Shown here piece after piece: positions 35,234 to 45,997 of a stretch of 64,000 bases of DNA (the stretch's first letter is position 1; each line of letters begins with the position of its first letter). The translations under genes were made by a program, and so were the position numbers. Source of the DNA: Malus domestica (taxonomy: Eukaryota; Streptophyta; Magnoliopsida; Rosales; Rosaceae); contig NC_091669.1 of assembly GCF_042453785.1 (NCBI RefSeq), positions 8,692,501-8,756,500 of the forward strand, written 5' to 3'. Below the pieces are notes generated by a model that was not told where the DNA came from, did no database searches, and worked only from the letters and a program-made list of their open reading frames with translations.

Positions 35234-36390
35234 CTGCAAGAATAAATTCCAAAATATGAATTAAATCTCAGTTTAACAAGACATGCAAAGTGGTAAAATA
35301 CCAATTAATTAACCACTCTTATGAAACAAATGCCAATTAATCACAGTGTGAGCAGTAAAACTCTTCAATTTACTCCAAAAGATCCAACCTTTTCACCTTT
35401 TCTTTGCAGTAGAACTATTTTTCTACAACACCCATTCTGCTAAATCTTGGAAAAAGTAAGAAAATCTAAAAACACAATCATTGCCAGATCTTGATTTACA
35501 GTAAAAAAAAGTTGTAAAAACAGGATAATTACCCATTAAAGTGGTAATTAAAGATCTAAGGGACCGCACTAAGAATATTTCCAAACCTGGGCTAAAAGTC
35601 AAATTACTCCCAAATTACCCCTCCAAACAATCTCCAACCCACGTTAAAATTTTAGGCTAAATGTTAAATGTTATTTCTGGGCCAAATACCTCCCCAGCTT
35701 TCTTCACGGGCTAAATGCCAAATGTTTATCGGAATTTAAATTTTTTTAGATTAAAATGTTCATAAAATTAATTTACAATAATCTACATATTTTTTTATTT
35801 TTTAAAAAAATTGATTTAAGAAAAAAATTAGCCTAAGTTCATTCTTTAATAATTTCGGCCTAAAATTTTAGGGCAGAAGGTTGGACCAAAAAATATGTTT
35901 TTGGGCTAAAAGCCAAACTTTCTAAGCTAAAAATTTGGCTTTTAGCCCTAAGGGTTGGAGATGGTCTAAAAGAACAGATGCAAGAGTAAATGAAACTGCA
36001 ATGAAGGAAACAGGAAATGCAGGTGAAATTAACTTAGAAAATGACCCAATTCCCTGTTTCAGAACCCAGAAAAGAAATTAAAAAATGGGAAAAACCAGAT
36101 CAAAGTTCTGTTTCTGTGAGGCAATAAATTCACCTTTCCACACTCACAAGAGGTTTCTCAGTAAAACCCAAGTCAACAAATCTCTAGAAGAACAAGAGGA
36201 AAGAGTCCACATTCAAACAATGCACACCAACAAATCAGATCTAGATCAGCCCAATTCAAAATAATACATCACAACATATCAAATAAGACTAAATATCAAA
36301 GAATATGAAGTAAAGCAGTAAACTTTCAGAAGCTCAAAGAAGTAGAATTGAACAAGCAAAATCCTGAAGAAAAAAAATGGTGGCACTGAC
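35234..36390 (-). other. Intron in the 5' UTR of the FLA gene
   Basis: Donor GAGAG|GTCAGT at 36391/36390 and acceptor TTGCAG|GAATTTGG at 35234/35233 bound a 1.16-kb intron between a non-coding first exon and the coding exon. It holds a candidate Harbinger-like MITE. Long first introns often affect expression in plants, but nothing here shows that directly. Confidence 0.65.
35627..35966. repeat. Candidate Harbinger-type MITE in the FLA leader intron
   Basis: Ends acaatctccaaccc and ggttggagatggtc are inverted and share CATCTCCAACC with the termini of the Harbinger element at 5497-7894. The interior repeats ttttagcc/ggctaaaa motifs in both orientations. I could not confirm a TSD. Confidence 0.5.
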
Positions 36391-36463
36391 CTCTCACAGC
36401 AGAGGAACTTAGAGAGAAAATGGAAGGTTGCGGAAGCAATTGAAGAGCGAAATGTGATGAGGG

Positions 36464-36470
36464 TATATAA
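36464..36470 (-). promoter_or_regulatory. TATA box of the FLA gene
   Basis: TTATATA on the minus strand, about 75 bases upstream of the first-exon donor. It leaves room for a non-coding first exon of about 45 bases. Open frames on this strand across the region are leader/promoter shadows. Confidence 0.55.
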
Positions 36471-36599
36471 AGTGAGAGGGGGTCTTTTGCTGGTGAGATA
36501 AAAACAAAAGAAAATGTGTGGGGGATGGAACCAGCTGGTGCCCTGGTGGCGGTGGTGGTGTGAAGAGATGTAAAGATGGAAAGTGGGGGTTTTGTTTGC

Positions 36600-37150
36600 A
36601 AAGTGTAAATGGATTATTAGTTCTCGAGTAGTTGAAAAATAGCATGTGATAAAAAAATTAGAGCATAAGCTTATGTGATAAAGTTTGTTAAGTTTTAGAT
36701 TCAAAATTAAAAATTTTATTAATTTTCTGTTAATTATTAGTATGTGAACGACACGTATGAGTTTAAAACATAACTTTCCATTAATTGAAAATGTGATGCT
36801 AATTTAATCTTTTTAACCTTACATATGAGTCTCATACTAACAATAATAAAAAATTGACGAAATTTTCAATTTTAAACCTTAAATTTAACAAACTTTATCA
36901 CAGAAACTTAAATCCTAAATTGTTTTTATCACGGAGGCTATCATACGACTTCCCCATCCCCTCTAGAGTCTAGACTATTAATGATTAAGCTTTTGCAAAC
37001 TAAGAACATTTACTTTAATTGAAATGACATTTTCACTTTGAAAACAGGGGAGAGAGTGTGTGACTGTGTGTGTAGGGTGGGATTTCTAAATCAACTTCAT
37101 CAAGTCAGTTTCTCAAAGCATTGAAGAGACTCGAAACTTTCACTCTACCT
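36600..37150. other. Spacer, nothing recognised
   Basis: AT-rich sequence upstream of the FLA promoter. An inverted AT-rich stretch (ttaagttttagattcaaaattaaaaa / tttcaattttaaaccttaaattt) spans about 36687-36895 and may be an old foldback element; no TSD seen. Confidence 0.35.
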
Positions 37151-37160
37151 CATCATTAAA

Positions 37161-37370
37161 GGAAAGGGATTCTTCTCTCTATATCTTTTTCCATCTAATT
37201 CATCAAGTTCGGGATTTGAACCGTTTAAATTTGATCCAACAGTTACAGTTATTATAACTTTTAAAGGACCCCCTATTCATAGCCTTTAGATCAAATTTTA
37301 ATAGCTCGAATCACGAACTTGATAGATTAGGTGAAAAGGGATCCTCTCCGAATCCCTTTCCATCATTAAA
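37161..37370. mobile_element. Mutator-like MITE, 210 bp, foldback, 9-10 bp TSD
   Basis: Left end GGAAAGGGATTCTTCTC, right end complement GGAAAGGGATTCGGAG. Core aaatttgatccaacagttac matches the elements at 20877 and 22752. The flanks CATCATTAAA (37151-37160 and 37371-37380) are identical; the duplication is 9 bp if the terminal C belongs to the element. Confidence 0.92.
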
Positions 37371-37761
37371 GACTTTCTCTTACATTTTCTAGCTAAGGTT
37401 GTCTATGGGTCTTGTTTGAATTTATCTATTTATACTCGTGTCATGTTAATGACTCGTATTCTTCAAGAAAAATTTAATTCGTCTTCCAACATTAGGAACT
37501 TTTGTGAGCCATGCAATGTTCCCATGAGGAAATGTTTAATGCTCCCTTCCTTGAACACCCTATTTAGTTTATCTCTGAAGAAAGTTGAGGTTCCATCATA
37601 AAATCAATAGACAATATAGCTCAATTTACTTATAAGTCCATGTAAGGTCACCTTACATATTTTGTTATATTTTTCACACATCAATACAAAGAGTCATATT
37701 TCTACACTCTTACACTGTCGCACCTAAATTAATGTAAGTTGTTGATTTTACTTAGCAGTTG

Positions 37762-37896
37762 GCTCAACCAAAGCACCAGTTGAACCTTTCCTAGCTAGCA
37801 TTCTTGCCTCAACCAAAGCACCAGTTGAACCTTTCCTAGCTAGCATCCTTGGCTCAACCAAAGCACCAGTTGAATCTTTCATGGCTAGTATTCTTG
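37762..37896 (+). repeat. Three tandem copies of a 45-bp unit
   Basis: Units at 37762-37806, 37807-37851 and 37852-37896 share gctcaaccaaagcaccagtt and gaacctttcctagctagcat with a few substitutions, most in the third unit. Function not apparent. Confidence 0.92.
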
Positions 37897-37899
37897 TTA

Positions 37900-40301
37900 A
37901 TTAGTGCTAATCGTGTGTGGTTTGTAACTGGTTTTTTTTCTCTCTCTTTTGCTTCTTGGGAATCGAACTTCTTGGTATTTACTAGGATGGCAAAATCTGG
38001 GGTAGGAAGTAGGAAAAGGACAAGTAACAAACTTATACTGTATCAACGAACTCCAAGCAAAGGACAATCTAGAAGGACTGCCTACGTCCATTGACATCAA
38101 GTCCTTTGTAATTTGAAACTTGTAGAATGCCTAATTGACATCCAACGATTTCATCTATTAACGACCTGACTCATTAAGCATCCATTGAAATGCTAATTTT
38201 TAATAGGTGGGTTGGAACATGTTAACGAGTTGAGTCCAAATATCAGGCCTAAATTTAAGGACGATTACAAGAAATACGAGTTTAAGAAACTTGCACAATG
38301 CCTAATTGACATCTTAGAATGAAGCATAGAATCTATAACTTAATAGTTAAAAGCGTTTATCATCACATTTGAAACTCAGCGCTTGAAATCGTGGTGAGAA
38401 TTATAAATTAAAGAAACAAGAATGGCATGGTGGGGCATGGATGAGATTTGGGCCAACAAACATTGGCTGTCTGGTTGTTCTAAAGTCCGTCGGTGCCAAC
38501 TGGTGCCTAATGATTTGGCAAACATGCGCACTCACTCAGAGAAACCACGCGACGCCGTAAACACGACACCGTTTCACCGTGTCTCTGCGGACACGCAGAC
38601 ACCACAGTACACACTACACATGCCCAACATTACGCATATACTGTATAACCTTGTTAAAGTAAACCTTAATCCAAAATAATACTAATAATTCTTAATCTAC
38701 CACATGATCATAATTATTGTTCCTAATTTTGTTTTACAAGGAAATATTATTACTAATTATGCTGTATTATTGTAATAATTTTTCTAATAGTGGAATATAG
38801 CATTAAATAACTCTTATATGATAATTAATATTTATATCTACTCAACAAAGTACAGCAAATAAAACTAGTCACTATTAAATAATAAATATCACTCATTACA
38901 AATGTCTATTATCTTCATCACAACTATGCATCAAACTCGTAAAAGCACATGGTTGATTTGCTATTGTGATTTACCAATGTAGCTACAAAAATATTTTATT
39001 TTATAAATTTAGACAGAATATTTTTTTGTAATAATTTATTATAATTTATTACAAATAACCATTAACAGTAAATCTCTACTAATTTATAAAATCCTCTTTG
39101 TCAATCAAAAGAGGGTGAAACGACAAATAAGTTTTCTATCACACAAAAAAAGGATGGGCAATAATGTAATTTCACATGTCCAAATTTTACTGTTTTTTAT
39201 TGAAGCCTCATCTACAGGTGATGTTAAAATACTTCCAATATTAAAAAAAAAAACTCCCACTCCCCTCACTTTCTACCTCTCTCCCTCTTTCATTCTCATT
39301 TTCTAAAAAAATGTGTTTATACATACAAAGTGTGTAGTCAAATACTAATATCTATTAGAACTTGCAGTGGTCACCAAAATAAGGTAAAAAAATGAATTCG
39401 TTGGTTAGAAAAAAAAAAATTGTAGGATAAAGGACAAATTGCAATGGTCACACATTTAACGGTTATTTACAATAAATATTTAAACGAATAAGAAATTAAA
39501 AAGTATTTACTAATTAATTAAAAATTATTTAAAGCTGTTGTCAAATTTGACAGTAACTGCATCTACTGTCATTCCATCTTATACCACATAGAAATTGACA
39601 TTTCGGTTAGAAAATTCTAATACTATTTTTATGTTGTTATTAATGATGTGAATTTCTTGACATTTTATTTGGATATGCAGAGGCATGTGAAAGTCATTGG
39701 TATTTGTGGTCAAATCAGGTAGTTTGATTAATTAATCATTCATCTTAAGAGGTGGGATTTGTCTTCTACTTGGGGGAAAGGTGTGATGGAAATTTTTAGT
39801 CAAACAAATTAGTTGGCGAAGAGCGGTGTTTTTGCACATGATCCTCATCTAATTAACGAACCGCCAATGAAATCTCAACGTTCTGAAATTATTTATTTTC
39901 ATATGAGTCATGCTTTAAATAAATATTATATAAGTTCTAAGGAGAATAATTCGAACTTATATGTACATGAGACACTTTCTTAGCTAACTTAACTACGTCG
40001 AAATACGTATTTTTAGTTTTTTTTAGTCAATATAATAGAAGAACTTAATGAGTTTCGATCTCTTCAAATATTCCCAAAAAAACTACAACTAAAATCAATT
40101 ATATTTTTCTGTAAATTGGGATATATTAGAATATTGCTTAAGTAAAAAACTCTAGTCTCACATTGGGTTTTTTTTTTTTTTTTTTGGAAAGCTAGTCTCA
40201 CATTGATTTGGCTAAATTCTAAGCAGGTCCTACGTTCTCCTTAAGTCTCTTCTCCTACATAACCTAATGGCTACATTTTTTTAGAATTGACTCGATAATG
40301 C
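37900..40301. other. Intergenic, AT-rich, no gene recognised
   Basis: 2.4 kb with only short open frames (up to 85 codons at 38422) lacking recognised domains. From 38690 to 40250 the sequence is strongly AT-rich with poly-A/T runs. No element boundaries found. Confidence 0.4.
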
Positions 40302-40961
40302 TAGACTATTAGGGATGATAATTTTAACCGTGAAACCCAATACCCGTGGATAACCGCCCGAATGGATTAGGTTTGGATATGAAAATTCGGGTATGGTTTG
40401 GATATGGAGAAAAACCGTGAACTTTATTTGGTTATGGGTTTGGATATGGTCATATCCAATCCATATCCGTACCCGAATCCGAACCGAATATTATATATAT
40501 ATATATATATATATATTTGATATATATTATATTTTATTCAATTCATTCTTAAAAATTCAATTTTGCAACCGGGATTCACTGATTCAGTAGTTGTGTAAAA
40601 TGACATGATTGTCCATCTCATCTTCAGATCCTACGGTGAGGATGATGAGTTAGAGGGGTAGAACTAGAATCATCCTTTTATCATAGGGTTTCAGTCTTTC
40701 AGATTAGGACTTGAATCTTCTTTCTTGGGCGCAGCCGAGCAGGTAAGGCCATGCATGCTGCCGATCCTGGCACGGGTGAGAGAAAAAGAGAGTGACAGTG
40801 AGAGAAAGAGAAGAGAGAGTGGTTGTCCGGATAATAGGGAGAGAAACAGAGAGGGAGGGGTTGGGATGGTGAACAAATACGAGTAAGGTCCCTCGACTCC
40901 AGGACTCCCTCAGTGTCAGTCCATGAATCACTCTGGATCGTCCGTTCCCTTTTGCGTGTCG

Positions 40962-41270
40962 GATGAGTAGCTGGATTTCGAAAGCTAAGTTCCTTTTTTT
41001 TATTGGATTCTTTACTGTTAGCATATATTTTCATCATTTCAGCCTTTTTGCTGTGAATTATATCCGGATTTTGTTGCACTGTTTGGTCAGGTTTTGGGGG
41101 TTCCTTTATTTGTTTCATTCTTTGTCATTTTCTTTCATTTTGTTGATGCAGCATCTCTCTGTTCTGTGTATTGTTCTTTGTTTTAAGGTCAGTTTTTTTT
41201 TTTGGTTGGTTTTCAGTTCGTTGATCTATGACTCTGTGTTTAGATTTTCGTTCGTGTATGATTAAATGGG
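40962..41270 (+). repeat. Direct repeat, upstream copy, within the hAT element
   Basis: From gtcggatgagtagctggatt to cgtgtatgattaaatggg, repeated almost unchanged at about 44567-44848. A third, partial copy lies at 41694-41840 (tctgtgtattgttctttg...gtgtatgattaaatgggta). Confidence 0.9.
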
Positions 41271-41977
41271 TATTAGGTTTTGGTGGTTGAAAATATGTTT
41301 TTTTCTTGCTTATGCTTCTTGCTCATTTTCCTGGGATTTTTTGTTTTGAGTTGCAAGGGTAAAGAAAACACTGAAATCTCAGGTTAAATGGGTATTGGGT
41401 TTTGGTGGTTGAAAATATGATTTTTTCTGCTTTAGCTTCTTGCTCATTTTTCTGCAATTTTTGTTTTTTGGTTGCAAGGGTAAAGAGAATACTAAAATCT
41501 TAGAAATCAGTTTTGGCATTTGTGTTAATGCATTTCCATTTTTGGTTTGCAGGATAGGTGGATGCATTGAGACCTAAAAATATTTGCGTGAACATCATAA
41601 AGTTTTCTAAGGCTCCAAACGTTGAAGGGTAAGTGTTTTTGAGCTATGTTCAATTTTTAATTCGATTCTCTACTGTTGGGGATGCATCTTTGATCTCTCC
41701 GTTCTGTGTATTGTTCTTTGTTTTAAGGTCAGTTTCTTCTTCTTTTTTTTTTTTGGGTTCTTTTTGTGGGTTTTTAGTTCGTTAATTTGTGACTCTTGTG
41801 TTTAGATTTTTCGTTGGTGTATGATTAAATGGGTATTGGGTTTTGCTTGTTAAATCAATAATTGTCTTCTTGTTTATTGTTATATATTTAGTTTACATGT
41901 TAATTGACTCAATTTCAGTATTATACCATGTCTTTGTTTACATATTAATGGATTTGGTTGTGTTTGCAGCAATCAAA

Positions 41978-44116
41978 ATGTCTAAAAGAAAATTTAAGTC
42001 TCAAGAAGAAACAATATGTACCCCAACTGCTTGTAATCTAGCACCTACATTGCATCCAAGTGTTGTGCAACAAGAAATACCAAGTCAAATTGCTCAGCCC
42101 CAAGATATACCAACTCCAAATGAGGTCGCTGGTGAGATTGAGGAACCTGGGGGTGATGATGGTGAAGGTAATAATTCGAGACTTCGCAGTTTGGTGTGGC
42201 AACATTACACAAGAACACTAGTTGATGGGGTGATGAAAGCAATATGTAATTATTGTAGCAAGAAGCTTGGTGGGAACACTGGAAATGGAACCAGCCATTT
42301 GAGGCATCATGTGACGATATGTCCACGTCGGAGACAAAAAAAATTGAAGCAAACACTAACCCAAAAAGTAGGAGATGGGAAAGTAGAGTTGTATACATTT
42401 GACCAAGAAAGTGCAAGGAGAGCTCTCGCCCAAATGATAATATTGCATGAGTATCCTCTTTCCATGGTTGAGCATGTTGGATTTAGAAACTTCATGAGTG
42501 TTGTCCAACCGTTGTTTAAGGTTGTTTCAAGAAACACAATCAAGAGTGATATCCTCAAAATATATGATTATGAGCATTTGAAAACAATGCAATTGTTGGA
42601 TGAAAATAAGAGTAGAATTGCCATAACTACTGATATGTGGATTGCAAGTAATCAGAACAGAGGATTTATGGTAATAACATCTCATTTTATTGATGACTCT
42701 TGGACGTTGCAGAGCCGAATAATAAGGTGATATTTTTAATACTTTAACTTCTATTTAATTTTTGTCTAGCTTTAGATTTATATTTCAGATTGTTTATTGT
42801 AACCATCTTCATTGTAATTTTTTCAGATTTATTTATGTGCCTTGTCCACATACCGCCGAGACACTTTCAGATGTTTTGATGGAGTGCTTGCTAGATTGGA
42901 ACCTCGATCGTAAGCTTTCTACCTTAACAGTAGATAATTGCACTACAAATGATAAAATGATTGATCTTATTCTTGAAAAACTTTCTGGTAGTTCACTTTT
43001 GTTGGTGGAGGGTTCTTTCACATGCGTTGTTGTGCACATATATTAAACTTAATTGTGAAGGATGGTCTCGAAGTGATTGGTGGTGGTGTTGAGAAAATTC
43101 GTGAGAGTGTTGTTTATTGGACAGCAACACAAAAAAGAGAGGAAAATTTTGAGGAAGCAGCACGTCAGTTGAAGCTTCCAGGCACTAAGAAAATGGTGCT
43201 TGATTGTAAAACTCGGTGGAATTCCACCTTTTTAATGATTCAATCTGCTTTGATTTACAAGGATGTTTTCCCTCGTTTGAAACAACGAGAGTCGCAATAT
43301 AAGTGTTTGCCTGATGATAGAGATTGGGAGATGGCAAGAGAGATTTGTGAGAAGTTAAAGTTGTTTTATAATGTCTCCGAGTTGTTTTTTGGAACTAAGT
43401 ACCCTACAGCCAATCTTTATTTTCCAAAGATTTGTGAGATCAGGTTGTCGCTAACTCGGTGGCTTACCTCTAGACGTGATGAAATAAAAAATATGGCAAG
43501 AAGTATGATTGAGAAATTTGATAAATATTGGAGTGTGATTCATGGAATAATGGCTGTAGCTACTGTATTGGATCCAAGATTCAAGATGAGGTTGATTGAG
43601 TATTTCTTTCTGCTTATGTATGGGCAATATGCTTCAAATGAAATTGATAAGATTCGCAAATATTGTTATGATTTGATAAAAGAGTGTGGATCTAATCATA
43701 GTTCTAACATGGGTCATCAGCCATCATTCACTTCATCTCATTTGAATCAATCTGACTTTGAAGAGATGAATCCTTTAATGGATAACTTTGACTTGTTTGT
43801 TTCTAGTACTGTAAGTACTGATAATGAAAAGTCAGAATTAGATCACTATTTGGATGAGGCTGTTTTGCCTAGAACATCTGATTTTGATATTTTGGGCTGG
43901 TGGAAATCAAATGGGACTAAATATCCTATCTTAAGTGCTTTGGCAAGGGATATATTAGCTATTCCTGTATCTACAGTTGCTTCCGAATCAGCTTTCAGTA
44001 CTAGTGGGAGATTTGTAAGTCCACACCGTAGTAGACTTCATCCAAAGACATTGGAAGCCTTAATGTGCGCCCAAAATTGGTTGTGGAAAGAAATTCAAGG
44101 TACTCCAAAGTATTAA
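41978..44116 (+). pseudogene. hAT transposase (BED finger / RICESLEEPER-like), one frameshift
   Basis: Start ATG 41978, just after a 5' UTR intron acceptor (gtttgcag). Coding parts 41978-42726 and 42827-44116 are joined by a 100-bp GT-AG intron that keeps frame (R split AG/A). An N-terminal BED-type zinc finger is visible (W...CNYC...HLRHHVTIC), then the hAT transposase body with the first acidic block ITTDMWIASN, the TLTVDNCTTND block, the HMRCCAHILNLIVKDGL helix, CKTRWNSTF, and the C-terminal dimerisation domain (DILGWWKSN, FPILS-like YPILSALARDILAIPVSTVASESAFSTSGR). Around 43000-43012 the frame changes by one base, best explained by a 1-bp deletion just before FFHMRCC. Apart from that the protein is complete (about 680 codons), so this copy is only one step from coding; a sequencing or assembly error is possible. 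Confidence 0.9.
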
Positions 44117-44566
44117 TTTATTTTCATCTTATATTTGTGCTGCTGTGCATGTTCTTTAATCTTAATTTCGAACTTATTTTTCAAACTTAATTAATTAGTA
44201 GGCATTCAGTTTTTAGAACTAATTTAAGTCTTCAATTTCATGTTTCACAACTAGCTTCTTGTTCTAATGCACACGTTGGTTGCTGCACTTATTTTGAAGA
44301 AATGGATATGGATGAGGTAAGTATTGGCAATTATATTATATGTATATAAATATCTTCTTTGTAGATTATATGTGTACAACGATTCATATTAATTATTTCG
44401 TCATTTTCTTAATAATGTAGGATTCATGCTCCATTGATGGGTGTGAAGGAGGAGTTGCAGGAGCACCATGAAATAATGATGATGGCAACCTTGGCGGAAC
44501 TAAAAGCAAATTGCATATATCTCGTTCTTTTGTCGTCAATATATTGTTATGTTTTTTGTAATTGGA

Positions 44567-44848
44567 TGTCGGATGAGTGGCTGGATTCTTTACTGTTAGC
44601 ATATATTTGCATCATTTCAGCCTTTTTGCTGTGAATTATATCTGGATTTTGTTGCACTGTTTGGTCAGGTTTTGGGGGTTCCTTTATTTGTTTCATTCTC
44701 TGTCATTTTCTTTCATTTTGTTGATGCAGCATCTCTCTATTATGTGTATTGTTCTTTGTTTTAAGGTCAGTTTTTTTTTTTTGGTTGGTTTTCAGTTCGT
44801 TGATCTATGACTCTGTGTTTAGATTTTTGTTCGTGTATGATTAAATGG
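44567..44848 (+). repeat. Direct repeat, downstream copy, within the hAT element
   Basis: About 95% similar by eye to 40962-41270 but lacking about 25 bases after ctggatt (cgaaagctaagttcc...). Same orientation on both sides of the transposase gene. Confidence 0.9.
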
Positions 44849-45012
44849 ATATAATCGATAACCGATTGAAAATCCGTTACCCGGTGGATATGGTTATGGA
44901 TAATCCCCGATTGGTTATTTTACGGTTATGGGTATGGCTAATTTTTGTGGTTATGGGGATGGATATTGCTTTTCCGTCCCCAAACCGAACCGTTGCCATC
45001 CCTATAGACTAT

Positions 45013-45433
45013 CAACATAACAAGAGATTTTTCTGTGTGTTGAGAATATGACCTGCTACACCAAGTGTAATAATCCCATTAGTTGGAAATTTGAAAAAAA
45101 AATCAATTAATTACATTATGACAATTGCTGTACTAGATCGTGTTCCCGGCACATTGAAACTCTCGCGTCCATTCCGTTTTTAAGACTTGTTAGGAAGAAA
45201 GCACTAAGACTATACAATGGCAAAGTCCTAGAGCATGAATGTGGAGGTAGGAGAATGGTGGGTTATCGTCAAAGTGCAGAAAGCAGACAGGATGACCTAA
45301 TCAAGCTCTTCCTTTCAGGTATGGTTTTCTTTGAAATCTCTTGCACCTAACAATAAAGAGGCATGACACAAATGTGAGGGCCTCAATCTTTGAACCCTAT
45401 TGCGTTCATGCTAGGAAAACTTGGATTTGAACT
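45013..45433. other. Spacer, nothing recognised
   Basis: Between the hAT element and the SINE. No coding content. Confidence 0.35.
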
Positions 45434-45449
45434 CAACAACTCTTGTTTT

Positions 45450-45552
45450 TTCTTTATTTATTTATACCGGGGATAGAGACCGGAGGAAACCGAACTTAGG
45501 GACTCCAGTGTAGGATAATGCTCTTAACCACTTAAGGTACGAGCCTCATTGC
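45450..45552 (-). mobile_element. tRNA-derived SINE, minus strand, 16-bp TSD with one mismatch
   Basis: Minus-strand head reads ggctcgtaccttaagtggtt (box A-like) and ctaagttcggtttcc (box B-like), tail is A-rich (appears as ttttttctttatttattta). Flanks CAACAACTCTTGTTTT (45434-45449) and CAACAACTCGTGTTTT (45553-45568). Confidence 0.88.
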
Positions 45553-45997
45553 CAACAACTCGTGTTTTGACGGTGAATTTGAAGCACTTGTCACCAACCT
45601 ATTAAGATTAGCTTAAGCATTCTGTTTGTCCCAATAAATTTCCAAATTTTCGATACTCTTTTAGGTGGAAGAAACAAATAGGGCCGATTTGAATAGGAAG
45701 AAGATGAAGAAAACAAATCCAAATGCATCCAAACCAGAGCAACAATGCTTTCGATTAGAACAGAATCTAAGCTCACCTTTTTTATTGCAGGCAGTAACCA
45801 AAGAATCCCCTCGAAAAGAAAAAAAAACACTCGCTTTCTTGCAATCCGATGTTATGAAAATAAGTAACAAACTTAGCATAAGCATGGAAGTAAGTAATAT
45901 TCGGGTATCATTAACCGGAAAAAATCTTAAACTAACTGCGGTGTGAGAACATCAGCTGAACGGAAGAGATTTGCTAGCACTCTGGGAAATTATCGGT

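Larger units (their letters stand above)
40310..45004 (+). mobile_element. hAT-superfamily DNA transposon, 4.7 kb, 8-bp TSD
   Basis: Starts TAGGGATG and ends CATCCCTA, flanked by a perfect 8-bp duplication TAGACTAT (40302-40309 and 45005-45012), the hAT signature. It encodes a BED-zinc-finger hAT transposase with one intron. Subterminal regions are full of ggatatgg/aaccg-type short repeats, usual binding sites for hAT transposases. A segment of about 290 bp is directly repeated on both sides of the transposase gene. The exact TSD and long open frames point to a fairly young copy. Confidence 0.95.

Noticed and set aside
36279..36704. Three overlapping minus-strand frames upstream of the FLA gene
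   Set aside because: They cover its TATA box, non-coding first exon and promoter; no domain recognised.
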